A stretch of 64,000 bases of DNA from JAICUF01 sp038250675 (GTDB lineage: Bacteria; Gemmatimonadota; Gemmatimonadetes; Gemmatimonadales; GWC2-71-9): positions 47,714-111,713 of the forward strand of contig JBBSCB010000008.1 of the NCBI GenBank assembly GCA_038250675.1. The letters run 5' to 3'. The position numbers and the translations under genes were made by a program. A model generated the notes under the pieces. It was not told where the DNA came from. It did no database searches and worked only from the letters and a program-made list of their open reading frames with translations. Shown here one piece after another: positions 19,126 through 28,775 of the stretch; position 1 is the stretch's first letter; each line of letters begins with the position of its first letter.

Positions 19126-20412
19126 TCAGCTGAGCTGGAAGACGATCTCTCCCCGAACGATGGTCGTCTCCGTCCGACCCCGCAACCGCCGTCCGGCAAA
19201 CGGCGTGTTGCGGCTCTTGGAGTAGAAAGCCTCGGGGCGGACCTCCCATTCGACGGTGGGATCGAACACCACCACATCGCCCGGCGCGCCGACCGCAAGC
19301 GTACCGCCCGGCAGGCTGAAGATCCGCGCGGGCGTGGTGCTCATCCGGTCGACGAGCTCGGGGAGCGTGAGCACGCCGCCGTCCACCAGCTCAGTGATGG
19401 CGAGGCCGAGCGCAGTCTCGAGGCCGATGATCCCGTTGGGCGCGTCGTCGAACTCCCGCTCCTTGGCGTCGTAATGGTGCGGCGCGTGATCGGTGGCGAT
19501 CACGTCGATCGTCCCGTCCTTCAGTCCCTGGCGGATCGCCTCGCGATCGGCCGCTTCGCGGAGCGGCGGGTTCATCTTGGCGTTGGTGTCGTAGCCTGCA
19601 CACCGCTCGTGGGTCAGCGAGAAGTGATGGGGGCATGCCTCCGCCGTCACCCGCAGTCCTTGCGCCTTGGCGCGGCGGATCAGCTCCACCGAGCCGCGGG
19701 TGGACATATGGCAGAGGTGCACGTGGCCGCCGGTGAGCTCCGCGAGAATGATGTCACGCGCCACCATGATCTCTTCCGCCGCCGCCGGAATTCCCTTGAG
19801 CCCCAGCCGGGTGGAGACCAGGCCTTCGTGCATGGCGCCGCCCGCAGCCAGCGTCGGATCCTCGCAATGGTCCGCCACCGGGATGCCGAACGTGCGCGCA
19901 TATTCGAGCGCCGTGCGCATCAGGTGACTCGAGACCACCGGCTTGCCGTCGTCACTCACGGCGACAGCCCCGGCACCCACCAGCTCGCCGAACTCCGCCA
20001 GCTGCTGTCCCTTCTGGCCCAGTGACACCGCGCCGATCGGATAGACCCGCGCGCGAGCCGCGCGCTGCGCCTGGCTCACGATGAAGCCCACCGCCGCCTG
20101 GTTGTCGGTGACCGGATCGGTGTTTGGCATGGCGCAGACAGCGGAGAACCCGCCGGCCGCGGCGGCCATCGCGCCGGACGCCACGGTCTCGACGTCTTCC
20201 TGGCCCGGCTCGCGGAGATGGACGTGCAGGTCCACCAGTCCCGGCGCCACCACCTTGCCGGCGGCTTCGATCACCGTGACGCCATCGCCGGCCGGAATGT
20301 TGCGGCCCACCGCCTCGATCCGTCCACCGGAGACGAGCACATCGGCCACGCCGTCACCGCCGCGCGAGGGGTCGATCACCCGGCCACCGCGAATGAGGAT
20401 CGGATGGCTCAT
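19126..20412 (-). CDS. pyrC: Dihydroorotase
   Basis: 428 residues, the class I (amidohydrolase) type. It cyclises carbamoyl aspartate to dihydroorotate in pyrimidine synthesis. The HxH metal motif is in GLVDLHVHLREPG, and further metal ligands occur in VADHCED and GHVHLCHMST. The catalytic aspartate is in DVIATDHAPH. The ATG overlaps the pyrB stop (ATGA). In many bacteria this type of PyrC associates with PyrB, and the tight coupling fits that. The order is pyrR, pyrB, pyrC. Confidence 0.96.
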   Translation of the reverse strand: MSHPILIRGGRVIDPSRGGDGVADVLVSGGRIEAVGRNIPAGDGVTVIEAAGKVVAPGLVDLHVHLREPGQEDVETVASGAMAAAAGGFSAVCAMPNTDPVTDNQAAVGFIVSQAQRAARARVYPIGAVSLGQKGQQLAEFGELVGAGAVAVSDDGKPVVSSHLMRTALEYARTFGIPVADHCEDPTLAAGGAMHEGLVSTRLGLKGIPAAAEEIMVARDIILAELTGGHVHLCHMSTRGSVELIRRAKAQGLRVTAEACPHHFSLTHERCAGYDTNAKMNPPLREAADREAIRQGLKDGTIDVIATDHAPHHYDAKEREFDDAPNGIIGLETALGLAITELVDGGVLTLPELVDRMSTTPARIFSLPGGTLAVGAPGDVVVFDPTVEWEVRPEAFYSKSRNTPFAGRRLRGRTETTIVRGEIVFQLS

Positions 20413-21365
20413 CGCTCGTCTCCTGCCGCCGTCTGGTCCGGGCCGGGCGCGCCCCCAGCCAGCAGATAGAGCACCGCCATGCGCACGGCGATGCCGTTGG
20501 TGACCTGGGGAAGAATGACGCTGTGCGGGCCGTCGGCCACGTCGCTGTCGATCTCGACGCCGCGGTTCATCGGACCCGGATGCAGGATGAGGAGCTCCTG
20601 CGGTGCGCGCGCCAGCCGCTCGCTGGTGACGCCGAAGACCCGGTTGTACTCCCGCAGCGACGGGATGAAGCCCGCCGTCATCCGCTCGAGCTGCAAGCGG
20701 AGAACATTGAGCGCGTCAGCCCACGCGATCGCGTCCTCGATGCGCGGCAGAACGGTGACGCCCATCTCCCGGATGTCCCGCGGGAGCAGCGTCGCGGGCC
20801 CGCACACGGCAACCTCGGCGCCCAGCTTGGTCAGGCCCCAGATGTTGCTCCGGGCCACCCGGCTGTGCAGGACGTCGCCGCAGATGGCCACCTTGAGTCC
20901 GGCGATTCGGCCAAAGCGGTCGCGCAGCGTGAGCAGATCGAGCAGGGCCTGGGTCGGGTGCTCGTGCTTGCCGTCACCCGCGTTGATGACGTTCGATGCG
21001 ATGCGCTGGCCGAGGAACTGCGCAGCCCCCGAGGAGCCGTGGCGAATGACGACCATGTCGATCCGCATCGCCTCGAGGTTGCGCGCGGTATCGACGAGCG
21101 TCTCGCCCTTGGACACCGACGAGCCGGACGCCGCCACGTTCACGGTGTCGGCGCTGAGTCGCTTTTCGGCGAACTCGAACGAGATGCGGGTGCGAGTGCT
21201 GGCTTCGAAGAAGAGATTGACGATGGTCTTGCCGCGGAGCGCCGGGACCTTCTTGATGGCGCGTTCGCTCACTTCCTTGAAGGGCTCGGCGGTGTCGAGG
21301 ATGATGCGGATCTGCTCGGCGCTGAGCGGCTCGAGGCCTACCAGGTCCTTGCCGAGCGGCGCCAC
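20409..21365 (-). CDS. pyrB: Aspartate carbamoyltransferase catalytic subunit
   Basis: 318 residues. The carbamoyl-phosphate loop FFEASTRTRISFE and the HPTQALLD motif are diagnostic. PyrB condenses carbamoyl phosphate and aspartate. The start is GTG at 21365, immediately after the pyrR stop codon (TGAGTG), so no intergenic base remains. No pyrI regulatory subunit is next to it, which suggests control at the transcript or translation level through PyrR rather than allostery by PyrI. Confidence 0.96.
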   Translation of the reverse strand: MAPLGKDLVGLEPLSAEQIRIILDTAEPFKEVSERAIKKVPALRGKTIVNLFFEASTRTRISFEFAEKRLSADTVNVAASGSSVSKGETLVDTARNLEAMRIDMVVIRHGSSGAAQFLGQRIASNVINAGDGKHEHPTQALLDLLTLRDRFGRIAGLKVAICGDVLHSRVARSNIWGLTKLGAEVAVCGPATLLPRDIREMGVTVLPRIEDAIAWADALNVLRLQLERMTAGFIPSLREYNRVFGVTSERLARAPQELLILHPGPMNRGVEIDSDVADGPHSVILPQVTNGIAVRMAVLYLLAGGAPGPDQTAAGDER

Positions 21366-21902
21366 TCAGCTGTCCCGCACGAGCTCGACCGCGTCGCGTC
21401 CGTCGAGCTCGGAGACGAAGACATCCACCCGCTCGTCGGGTCCCACCGTCAGGGCCCGGCCGACGATGTCGGCCTGGATGGGCAGCTCCCGCCCGCCGCG
21501 GTCGATCAGCACGCAGAGGAGCACCCGCCGCGGTCGGCCAAAGTCGGCGCACTCGTCGAGCGCGGCGCGCACGGTGCGTCCGGTGTACAGCACGTCGTCC
21601 ACGATGACCACGGTGCGCCCGTCGAGATCAGGCAGCTGGGTCTCGCCCACGACGGGGCGCGGCCCGATGGTCTGAAGGTCGTCGCGATAGAGCGTGATGT
21701 CGAGCTTGCCGCAGGGGATATTGCCGTGTTCAACCCGGTCGATCAGCCGCTTGAGCCGGTAGGCCAGCTCGACGCCGCGGCGCTGGATGCCGATGAGCAC
21801 CAGATCCTCGGTCCCGCGGCAGCGCTCCACGATCTCCGACGCCATCCGCGCGAGGGCGCGGGCGATGGCGGTATCGTCGAGGAGCGGGGCTCGGGTAGTC
21901 AT
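21366..21902 (-). CDS. pyrR: PyrR: pyrimidine operon regulator / uracil phosphoribosyltransferase
   Basis: 178 residues. The PRPP-binding loop is VVIVDDVLYTGRTVRAALD; the N-terminal half has LVLIGIQRRGVELA. PyrR binds pyr mRNA in a UMP-dependent way and weakly makes UMP from uracil. ATG at 21902 is the normal start; the longer frame runs into the tRNA gene. No standard anti-terminator/terminator pair is visible between genes, so if PyrR regulates this operon it may do so by blocking translation. The gene has little leader: a weak promoter-like pair (TTGCTT 21942-21937, TAGCTT 21919-21914) would make the mRNA nearly leaderless. Confidence 0.93.
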   Translation of the reverse strand: MTTRAPLLDDTAIARALARMASEIVERCRGTEDLVLIGIQRRGVELAYRLKRLIDRVEHGNIPCGKLDITLYRDDLQTIGPRPVVGETQLPDLDGRTVVIVDDVLYTGRTVRAALDECADFGRPRRVLLCVLIDRGGRELPIQADIVGRALTVGPDERVDVFVSELDGRDAVELVRDS

Positions 21903-21967
21903 GTCGAGGCGAGAAGCTATCGTGGCGCGGGACGCAAAGCAACCTTGCCTGTCGCACGCGCAAACGG

Positions 21968-21983
21968 GCGACCCGAAGGTCGC
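21968..21983 (-). terminator. UUCG-loop hairpin after tRNA-Ser(GGA)
   Basis: The minus strand reads GCGACC-TTCG-GGTCGC followed by CCGTTTG, a six-pair stem closed by a stable UUCG tetraloop. It begins about 11 bases after the tRNA 3' end. It most likely terminates or trims the tRNA transcript before pyrR. The T-run is poor, so this is tentative. Confidence 0.4.
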
Positions 21984-21993
21984 TCGCCGCGGA

Positions 21994-22080
21994 CGGACAG
22001 GGTGGGATTCGAACCCACGGTACCCTTTCAAGTACACACGCGTTCCAGGCGTGCGCCTTAAACCACTCGGCCACCTGTCC
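21994..22080 (-). tRNA. tRNA-Ser (anticodon GGA)
   Basis: The minus strand folds into a class II tRNA: acceptor GGACAGG pairs with CCTGTCC, the anticodon stem CACGC/GCGTG holds loop CTGGAAC with anticodon GGA, there is a long variable arm, and the T arm is GGGTTCGAATCCC. The discriminator base is G, as in serine tRNAs. The 3' CCA is not encoded. It reads UCC and UCU codons. Confidence 0.95.
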
Positions 22081-22151
22081 AGATGCTGCTGCCGCCGGTC
22101 GCATGCCGGCGCGGCGGCAACTTACCGGCGACACCGCCGGGCCGGCAAGAG

Positions 22152-22478
22152 CTATTTGCCCGCCGCCGCCTGCCGCTGGGCGGTGAGCGCGGCCGGCTCG
22201 GGCTCGCCGCTCCGCTCACCGCCGGGCCCGAGCAGGCTGGCGACGCCGAGGCCCATGCCCGGCATCGTGTTGCGCCAGAGGACCGACCCGGTCACCGGAT
22301 CGAGGCAGAACGTCTCGCCCATCGTCGCGGCGTAGATGCGCGCGCCATCGCCCACCAGACTGACGAACTGTCCGCCCTTGAGCCTGGTCCGCCAGCGCTG
22401 GATCCCGGTCGAGCGGTCGAGCGCGGCCACCGACCCCTTGAGTCCCACGTAGATCAGATCCCGCGGCATACCGGCCAT
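22152..22478 (-). CDS. Small PQQ-like beta-propeller repeat protein
   Basis: 108 residues with two repeats of the PQQ/BamB blade type: LIYVGLKGSVAALDRSTGIQRWRTRL and RIYAATMGETFCLDPVTGSVLWRN. A full propeller needs seven or eight such blades, so this is either a short repeat protein that assembles from several copies or a remnant of a longer protein. No signal peptide is evident. The ATG overlaps the stop of the 83-residue gene by one base (TGATG). The C-terminus is Ala/Pro/Gln-rich. Function unknown. Confidence 0.6.
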   Translation of the reverse strand: MAGMPRDLIYVGLKGSVAALDRSTGIQRWRTRLKGGQFVSLVGDGARIYAATMGETFCLDPVTGSVLWRNTMPGMGLGVASLLGPGGERSGEPEPAALTAQRQAAAGK

Positions 22479-22729
22479 CAGACCTCCGCGCGGTGCGCGC
22501 CGGACGCCGCGCCCCGGCGCTGCCGACGCTCCTGCCGACGCTCCTGCCGGAGGCCGGCGGCGCCGAAGGCGACCAGACCGGTGGCGAGGAAGAGCGCGCC
22601 GGCGGGTGCGGCCGGCGCCGGGCAGACGCCGGTGGCCACGCAGTCGCCGGCGCCGCCGGTGCCGAACAGCGGCGCCTGTGGCGGAGGCATGGCCACCGCC
22701 GTTGCGAACAGAAGGTGATGCAGGATCAT
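22478..22729 (-). CDS. Small membrane protein with C-terminal anchor
   Basis: 83 residues. A signal-like N-terminus (MILHHLLFATAVAM) is followed by a short cysteine-containing segment (GDCVATGVCPAPAAPAG), a hydrophobic stretch (GALFLATGLVAFGAAGL) and a basic tail with the repeat RQERRQERRQRR. The layout of short linker, hydrophobic helix and arginine tail resembles C-terminal sorting tripartite signals, though no PEP motif is present. The repeat comes from a 12-base tandem repeat near 22519-22552. Function unknown. Confidence 0.5.
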   Translation of the reverse strand: MILHHLLFATAVAMPPPQAPLFGTGGAGDCVATGVCPAPAAPAGALFLATGLVAFGAAGLRQERRQERRQRRGAASGAHRAEV

Positions 22730-22742
22730 GCGCGCCGTCCTT

Positions 22743-23363
22743 TCATTCCAGCGGTGTCACCGCGCGGTCGCAGAACCGGCAGACCTGGGCCCGCGCCAGA
22801 ATCCGCTCCGCACAGTAGGGGCACTCGCGCTCCACCCGGCCCGCCGCCGGCAGCGGCTCGCCCGCGGGCACCATGCGCCGGTCTTCGTTGACCACGATCT
22901 GCGACTGCACCTGCCGGCGAAACTCCAGCGGCGCCGCGATCCGATCGAACGTCTCCCGGGTGCCGCCGGTGCCGACAATGGTAATGGTGCCGAAGCCCAG
23001 CATCCGGCCGGCGAGCGTCTGGTCCACTCCGATCGCCTCAACCTTGGTGAGGAGCGTTTCCAGCGAGTCCCGCTGGATCACGCCACGCTTGACGATGACG
23101 CGCTTGTCGGTGACGGCATACTCCGAGGCCGACCGCCGAATTATCGGGCCGATGGCGAGAAGCCCGGCCAGCACGATCAGGCCAGCCGGCACGATCAGCT
23201 GCCAGATCGTATCGTCGGGGGGGACATGAATGAGCTGCAGGCCAACGGCGGCGGCCACAGCCAGCACCGCGACGAGCAGGCTCCAGCGGAATATCACCCA
23301 GTGGAGGTGGGTCCGATGGACGACATGCTCGCCGGGCAACAGGTGATCGCTGACATAACTCAT
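22743..23363 (-). CDS. PH-domain (bPH2/YdbS-like) membrane protein with zinc ribbon
   Basis: About 206 residues. It begins MSYVSDHLLPGEHVVHRTHLHW, the usual start of this family. Two membrane helices follow (about 23-44 and 52-72), then the bacterial PH-like domain with YAVTDKRVIVKRGVIQRDSLETLL. A C-terminal zinc ribbon has CPYCAERILARAQVCRFC. The family is widespread and poorly defined. ATG at 23363 is chosen because it gives the family N-terminus; an earlier in-frame start at 23399 adds a proline-rich extension. Confidence 0.75.
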   Translation of the reverse strand: MSYVSDHLLPGEHVVHRTHLHWVIFRWSLLVAVLAVAAAVGLQLIHVPPDDTIWQLIVPAGLIVLAGLLAIGPIIRRSASEYAVTDKRVIVKRGVIQRDSLETLLTKVEAIGVDQTLAGRMLGFGTITIVGTGGTRETFDRIAAPLEFRRQVQSQIVVNEDRRMVPAGEPLPAAGRVERECPYCAERILARAQVCRFCDRAVTPLE

Positions 23364-23418
23364 GGCTGGCCTTGGCTGGGGCGGCGGTGCGTCCCTCACA
23401 CCCGGAGGCTAATCCCGG

Positions 23419-24618
23419 CTATCCGTCAGCCGCAACGGCTCGTGGCGCGCCGAGCCGGTGCCGGAGCCGAAGGGCCGGCGCTTCCAGCAGCCGCCAGCTC
23501 AGCACGGTAAGGAGCAGCGTGAGTCCGCCGGCCACCAGCAGAAACCCGATCGTCGCTTCACTCCACGAACCGAGCCGGCGGGCGAGTGCCGCGAGCGTGA
23601 AGCCGTCGGCCTGGAGCAGCAGAAATACGGGAAAGTGAATCACGTAGATCCCGTAGCTTCGCCGGCCCAGCCAGACCAGCAGGCGGCTGGAGGCGATGCG
23701 GCCGCCGATCGAATCGAGCCGCGCCCGCAGCGCCCACTCCAGCGCGGCGGCCGCCGCCAGGGACACAAGCGTGTAACCGATGACCTCGAGGGATCGACTG
23801 GCCAGAATATTGAGGGCGTGATCGCGCCAGACAAAGAAGCCGAGCAGCAGCAGCGCGGCGGCCCCGGCGGCGCGGAGCCAACGGAGGGACGACACGCGCG
23901 GCCCACGCGCGACGAGCGCGACGTATGCGCCGAGGGCCAGACCATCGAGCCGGGTGGGCGTGAGCACATAGAGGGTGAGCGGGTCCACCCGTCCCGCGAC
24001 CAGCATCATGCGCAGCAGTACCGCGGCCGCAACGGCGCCGAGGGTGAGCCGGATCAGCCGCTCGCGGGAACAGGCCAGAACCACGAAGGGCCAGATCAGG
24101 TAGAACTGCTCCTCGATGGCCAGCGACCAGAAATGCTGCATGTACGGCGGGACCGAATGAATGTTGATCGCCATCCGCACATTCTGCAGGTAGAGAAAGA
24201 ACCACCAGGCGGAGCCCCGCGCGGCGCTGCCGGCCTCCGCCGCCCCGCGGACGAGGTGCAGCGCAGGCAGCAGTGCAAAGCATACGATGAGTGCGGCAAA
24301 GTAGAGCGGGAAGATGCGGAGGACACGCGCGAGGTAGAATCGGCGCAGGTATCCGTCGCGCTCCTTCGCGTCGTAGAGAATGCCGGTGATCAGGAAACCG
24401 GAGAGCACAAAGAACAGATCCACCCCGACCCAACCGCACCGGCCGAGGATCGCGATGTCGCGGGCGATGCGTCCGCCGCCTTGCATGGGGAGGTGATACA
24501 GCATGACGAGCAGAATCGCCACGCCGCGCAGGCCGTCGAGCGGGGCAACACGGGGGCGCTCGCCGGTCGACGGCGAAAGCGCTGTCGGCGGTCTGGTGAA
24601 GACTGGCGTTGCGGTCAT
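23419..24618 (-). CDS. Acyltransferase 3 family membrane protein
   Basis: About 399 residues with roughly ten membrane segments. The N-terminal signature PLDGLRGVAILLVMLYH carries the catalytic histidine of the family, and GWVGVDLFFVLSGFLITGIL is the next hallmark. QHFWSLAIEEQFYLIWP is the third. These enzymes move acyl groups onto sugars of envelope glycans or lipids. The exact acceptor cannot be told. ATG at 24618 is used; ATG at 24642 is equally possible. It lies between a PH-domain gene and a tRNA-Ser gene. Confidence 0.85.
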   Translation of the reverse strand: MTATPVFTRPPTALSPSTGERPRVAPLDGLRGVAILLVMLYHLPMQGGGRIARDIAILGRCGWVGVDLFFVLSGFLITGILYDAKERDGYLRRFYLARVLRIFPLYFAALIVCFALLPALHLVRGAAEAGSAARGSAWWFFLYLQNVRMAINIHSVPPYMQHFWSLAIEEQFYLIWPFVVLACSRERLIRLTLGAVAAAVLLRMMLVAGRVDPLTLYVLTPTRLDGLALGAYVALVARGPRVSSLRWLRAAGAAALLLLGFFVWRDHALNILASRSLEVIGYTLVSLAAAAALEWALRARLDSIGGRIASSRLLVWLGRRSYGIYVIHFPVFLLLQADGFTLAALARRLGSWSEATIGFLLVAGGLTLLLTVLSWRLLEAPALRLRHRLGAPRAVAADG

Positions 24619-24775
24619 TGCCACCGGCGCACTGCAACTCATGGGCCAGCGGCGGAGAGTGCTGACTGCATCCAGAAGCCGGCGCCGCACCGCGCTTCGG
24701 ACACGTTTGCGGCCTGCACGCCACACCGGCGCACACTGCTGCCGATGCACCTAGCCGCGAACCGATGGAGCTGGA

Positions 24776-24862
24776 CGGACAGGGTGGGATTCGAACCCAC
24801 GATACCCTTGCGGGCATGCCGGTTTTCGAGACCGGTTCCTTCAACCACTCGGACACCTGTCC
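24776..24862 (-). tRNA. tRNA-Ser (anticodon CGA)
   Basis: The minus strand forms a class II tRNA with acceptor GGACAGG/CCTGTCC, anticodon stem CCGGT/ACCGG and loop CTCGAAA, giving anticodon CGA. A long variable arm and the T arm GGGTTCGAATCCC follow; the discriminator is G. The CCA end is not encoded. It reads UCG, likely an abundant serine codon at this GC content. The acceptor and T arm match the GGA tRNA at 21994. Confidence 0.95.
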
Positions 24863-24876
24863 TCGGACACTTGTCC
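24849..24876 (-). repeat. 14-base tandem duplication at the 5' edge of tRNA-Ser(CGA)
   Basis: TCGGACACCTGTCC (24849-24862, the first 14 bases of the tRNA on the minus strand) is followed directly by TCGGACACTTGTCC (24863-24876), differing at one base. The tRNA 5' end has therefore been copied once, head to tail, into the 5' flank. Confidence 0.8.
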
Positions 24877-24936
24877 TTGGCGGGCGAAAAATAGAGGGAA
24901 CCGGCGACCGGAACAAGCGGCGTGGCATCGGTCCGA

Positions 24937-25396
24937 TCAGCGTCGCGCGCTGAAAAACCGGCGCAGCAGGTCCCCGCACTCCTCCGCCATCAGTCCCCCC
25001 ACGACTTCCGGCCGGTGGTTGAGTCGCGGATGCCGGAGCAGGTCGTACACCGAGCCCGCCATGCCCGCGCGCGCGTCATGGGCGCCGAACACGACCCGCG
25101 CGATCCTCGCGAGCACGATCGCGCCGGCGCACTGGGCACACGGCTCGAGCGTCACGTACAGCGTCGCGTCCGCCAGCCGCTCCTCACCCGCCGCCGCCAG
25201 CGCGCGCTGGATGACGAGCAGCTCGGCGTGGGCCGTCGGGTCGCGGCGATGAATCGTCTCGTTGTACGCCTCGGCCAGTACCTCGCCATCGCGGACGATC
25301 ACCGCACCCACCGGCACTTCCTCGCGGACGGCGGCGGAGCGGGCAAGGCGGAGCGCACGCTCGATCCCGGCGAGGTCGGCCGGCGACGGCGTGCCT

Positions 25397-25404
<8 letters not shown>
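24937..25404 (-). CDS. tadA: tRNA-specific adenosine deaminase
   Basis: 155 residues. The zinc/catalytic motif HAELLVIQRA supplies His and the proton-shuttling Glu, and PCAQCAGAIVLARI supplies the two cysteines. TadA converts adenosine 34 of tRNA-Arg(ACG) to inosine. The start GTG at 25404 is inferred: it follows a normal N-terminal pattern and overlaps the clpB stop by a few bases. The open frame upstream of this is a shadow of clpB. Confidence 0.88.
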
Positions 25405-28018
<2,614 letters not shown>

Positions 28019-28135
28019 CGTCCTGCCTCCTCGTTCGTTCGCCACGTCGGCGTTGTCATGCAGCGAAATCTTGAACCGGCCCGACCGCGAGGCAAGGCGC
28101 GGACCGCCAATCGCTGCCGGATTGGCCGCACGGCA

Positions 28136-28170
28136 AAGGCGGGCCGCCCCCACTGGGGACGGCCCGCCTT
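28136..28170 (-). terminator. Rho-independent terminator after the FlgD-like gene
   Basis: On the minus strand AAGGCGGGCCG and its complement CGGCCCGCCTT flank a 13-base loop (28136-28170), and a further T follows. It begins six bases past the stop at 28176 and separates this gene from clpB. Confidence 0.75.
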
Positions 28171-28175
28171 CACAC

Positions 28176-28613
28176 TCAACCGGAACTGGTGATACGTCGC
28201 TGCACGATCATCTTTCGGGTGTACTGTCTGCCATCCACAACCAGCCGCACCCAGTACACGCCCGTCGTCACTTCCCGCTCGCCATCCAGATATTTCCCGT
28301 CCCAGAAGGACTTGTACTCACCGCACTTGATGCGGATGCGATCGAGCCGCTGGGGTACGGTGGCGGAAATCGACGGAATTCCGACGACTTCGGCCAGGAC
28401 ATTCAGTACCTCCAGCCGCACCAGCGGCCGATAGCCCTTCCTGCACACCTCCGGGTGGATTTCGAACGGTATCGTGGTCGACGGATAGAACGGATTGGGG
28501 TAGTTCTCCTTGAGTTCGACGGCCGGGACCGAGTCCCGCACCTGCGCCGCCGCCGGGGGGGCCACCCCCACCAACACTCCGAGCCACCACCCCGGCCACG
28601 TAAAGCGGACCAT
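28176..28613 (-). CDS. Small secreted protein, FlgD/T9SS-type Ig-like domain
   Basis: 145 residues. A signal peptide (MVRFTWPGWWLGVLVGVAPPAAAQ) is followed by the pattern NYPNPFYPSTTIPFEI, then a segment with SFWDGKYLDGEREVTTGVYWVRLVVDGRQYTRKMIVQR. These two blocks define the C-terminal FlgD-like or secretion-system sorting domain that normally ends a much larger exported protein. Here the domain stands alone and makes up the whole mature protein. ATG at 28613 has AAGGAG six bases upstream. A candidate promoter (TTGACA at 28725-28720) precedes it. The role is unknown. Confidence 0.7.
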   Translation of the reverse strand: MVRFTWPGWWLGVLVGVAPPAAAQVRDSVPAVELKENYPNPFYPSTTIPFEIHPEVCRKGYRPLVRLEVLNVLAEVVGIPSISATVPQRLDRIRIKCGEYKSFWDGKYLDGEREVTTGVYWVRLVVDGRQYTRKMIVQRRITSSG

Positions 28614-28775
28614 TGGGGCTCCTTCCGACGGAAGCGTTGAGGGGGTGGCACCTCCATGCAAGTAGTGTCGCAGCAACACTTACGCGTTCGACTTCAAGAT
28701 GAGCCGGAGCCTACCGACCTGTCAAGCGACGTGAGCTCTTACCGCGCTACCGGACGGCCACTGCGCAGAGATGTT

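Noticed and set aside
21903..21993. A PyrR attenuator before pyrR
   Set aside because: Only one short UUCG hairpin exists, best explained as the end of the tRNA transcript. No alternative anti-terminator fold with the PyrR loop is seen.
21994..24862. The two tRNA-Ser genes as borders of an integrated island
   Set aside because: The shared ends are normal tRNA sequence. No integrase, direct repeat beyond the tRNA arms or composition shift is visible between them.
28019..28135. A CIRCE or CtsR operator for clpB
   Set aside because: No TTAGCACTC inverted repeat or CtsR heptad repeat is present upstream of clpB.
28681..28775. A possible tRNA-Sec gene near selB, because ACTTCAA at 28691-28697 resembles its anticodon loop
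   Set aside because: The flanking bases do not form an anticodon stem, and there is no T arm or acceptor stem. The match is chance.
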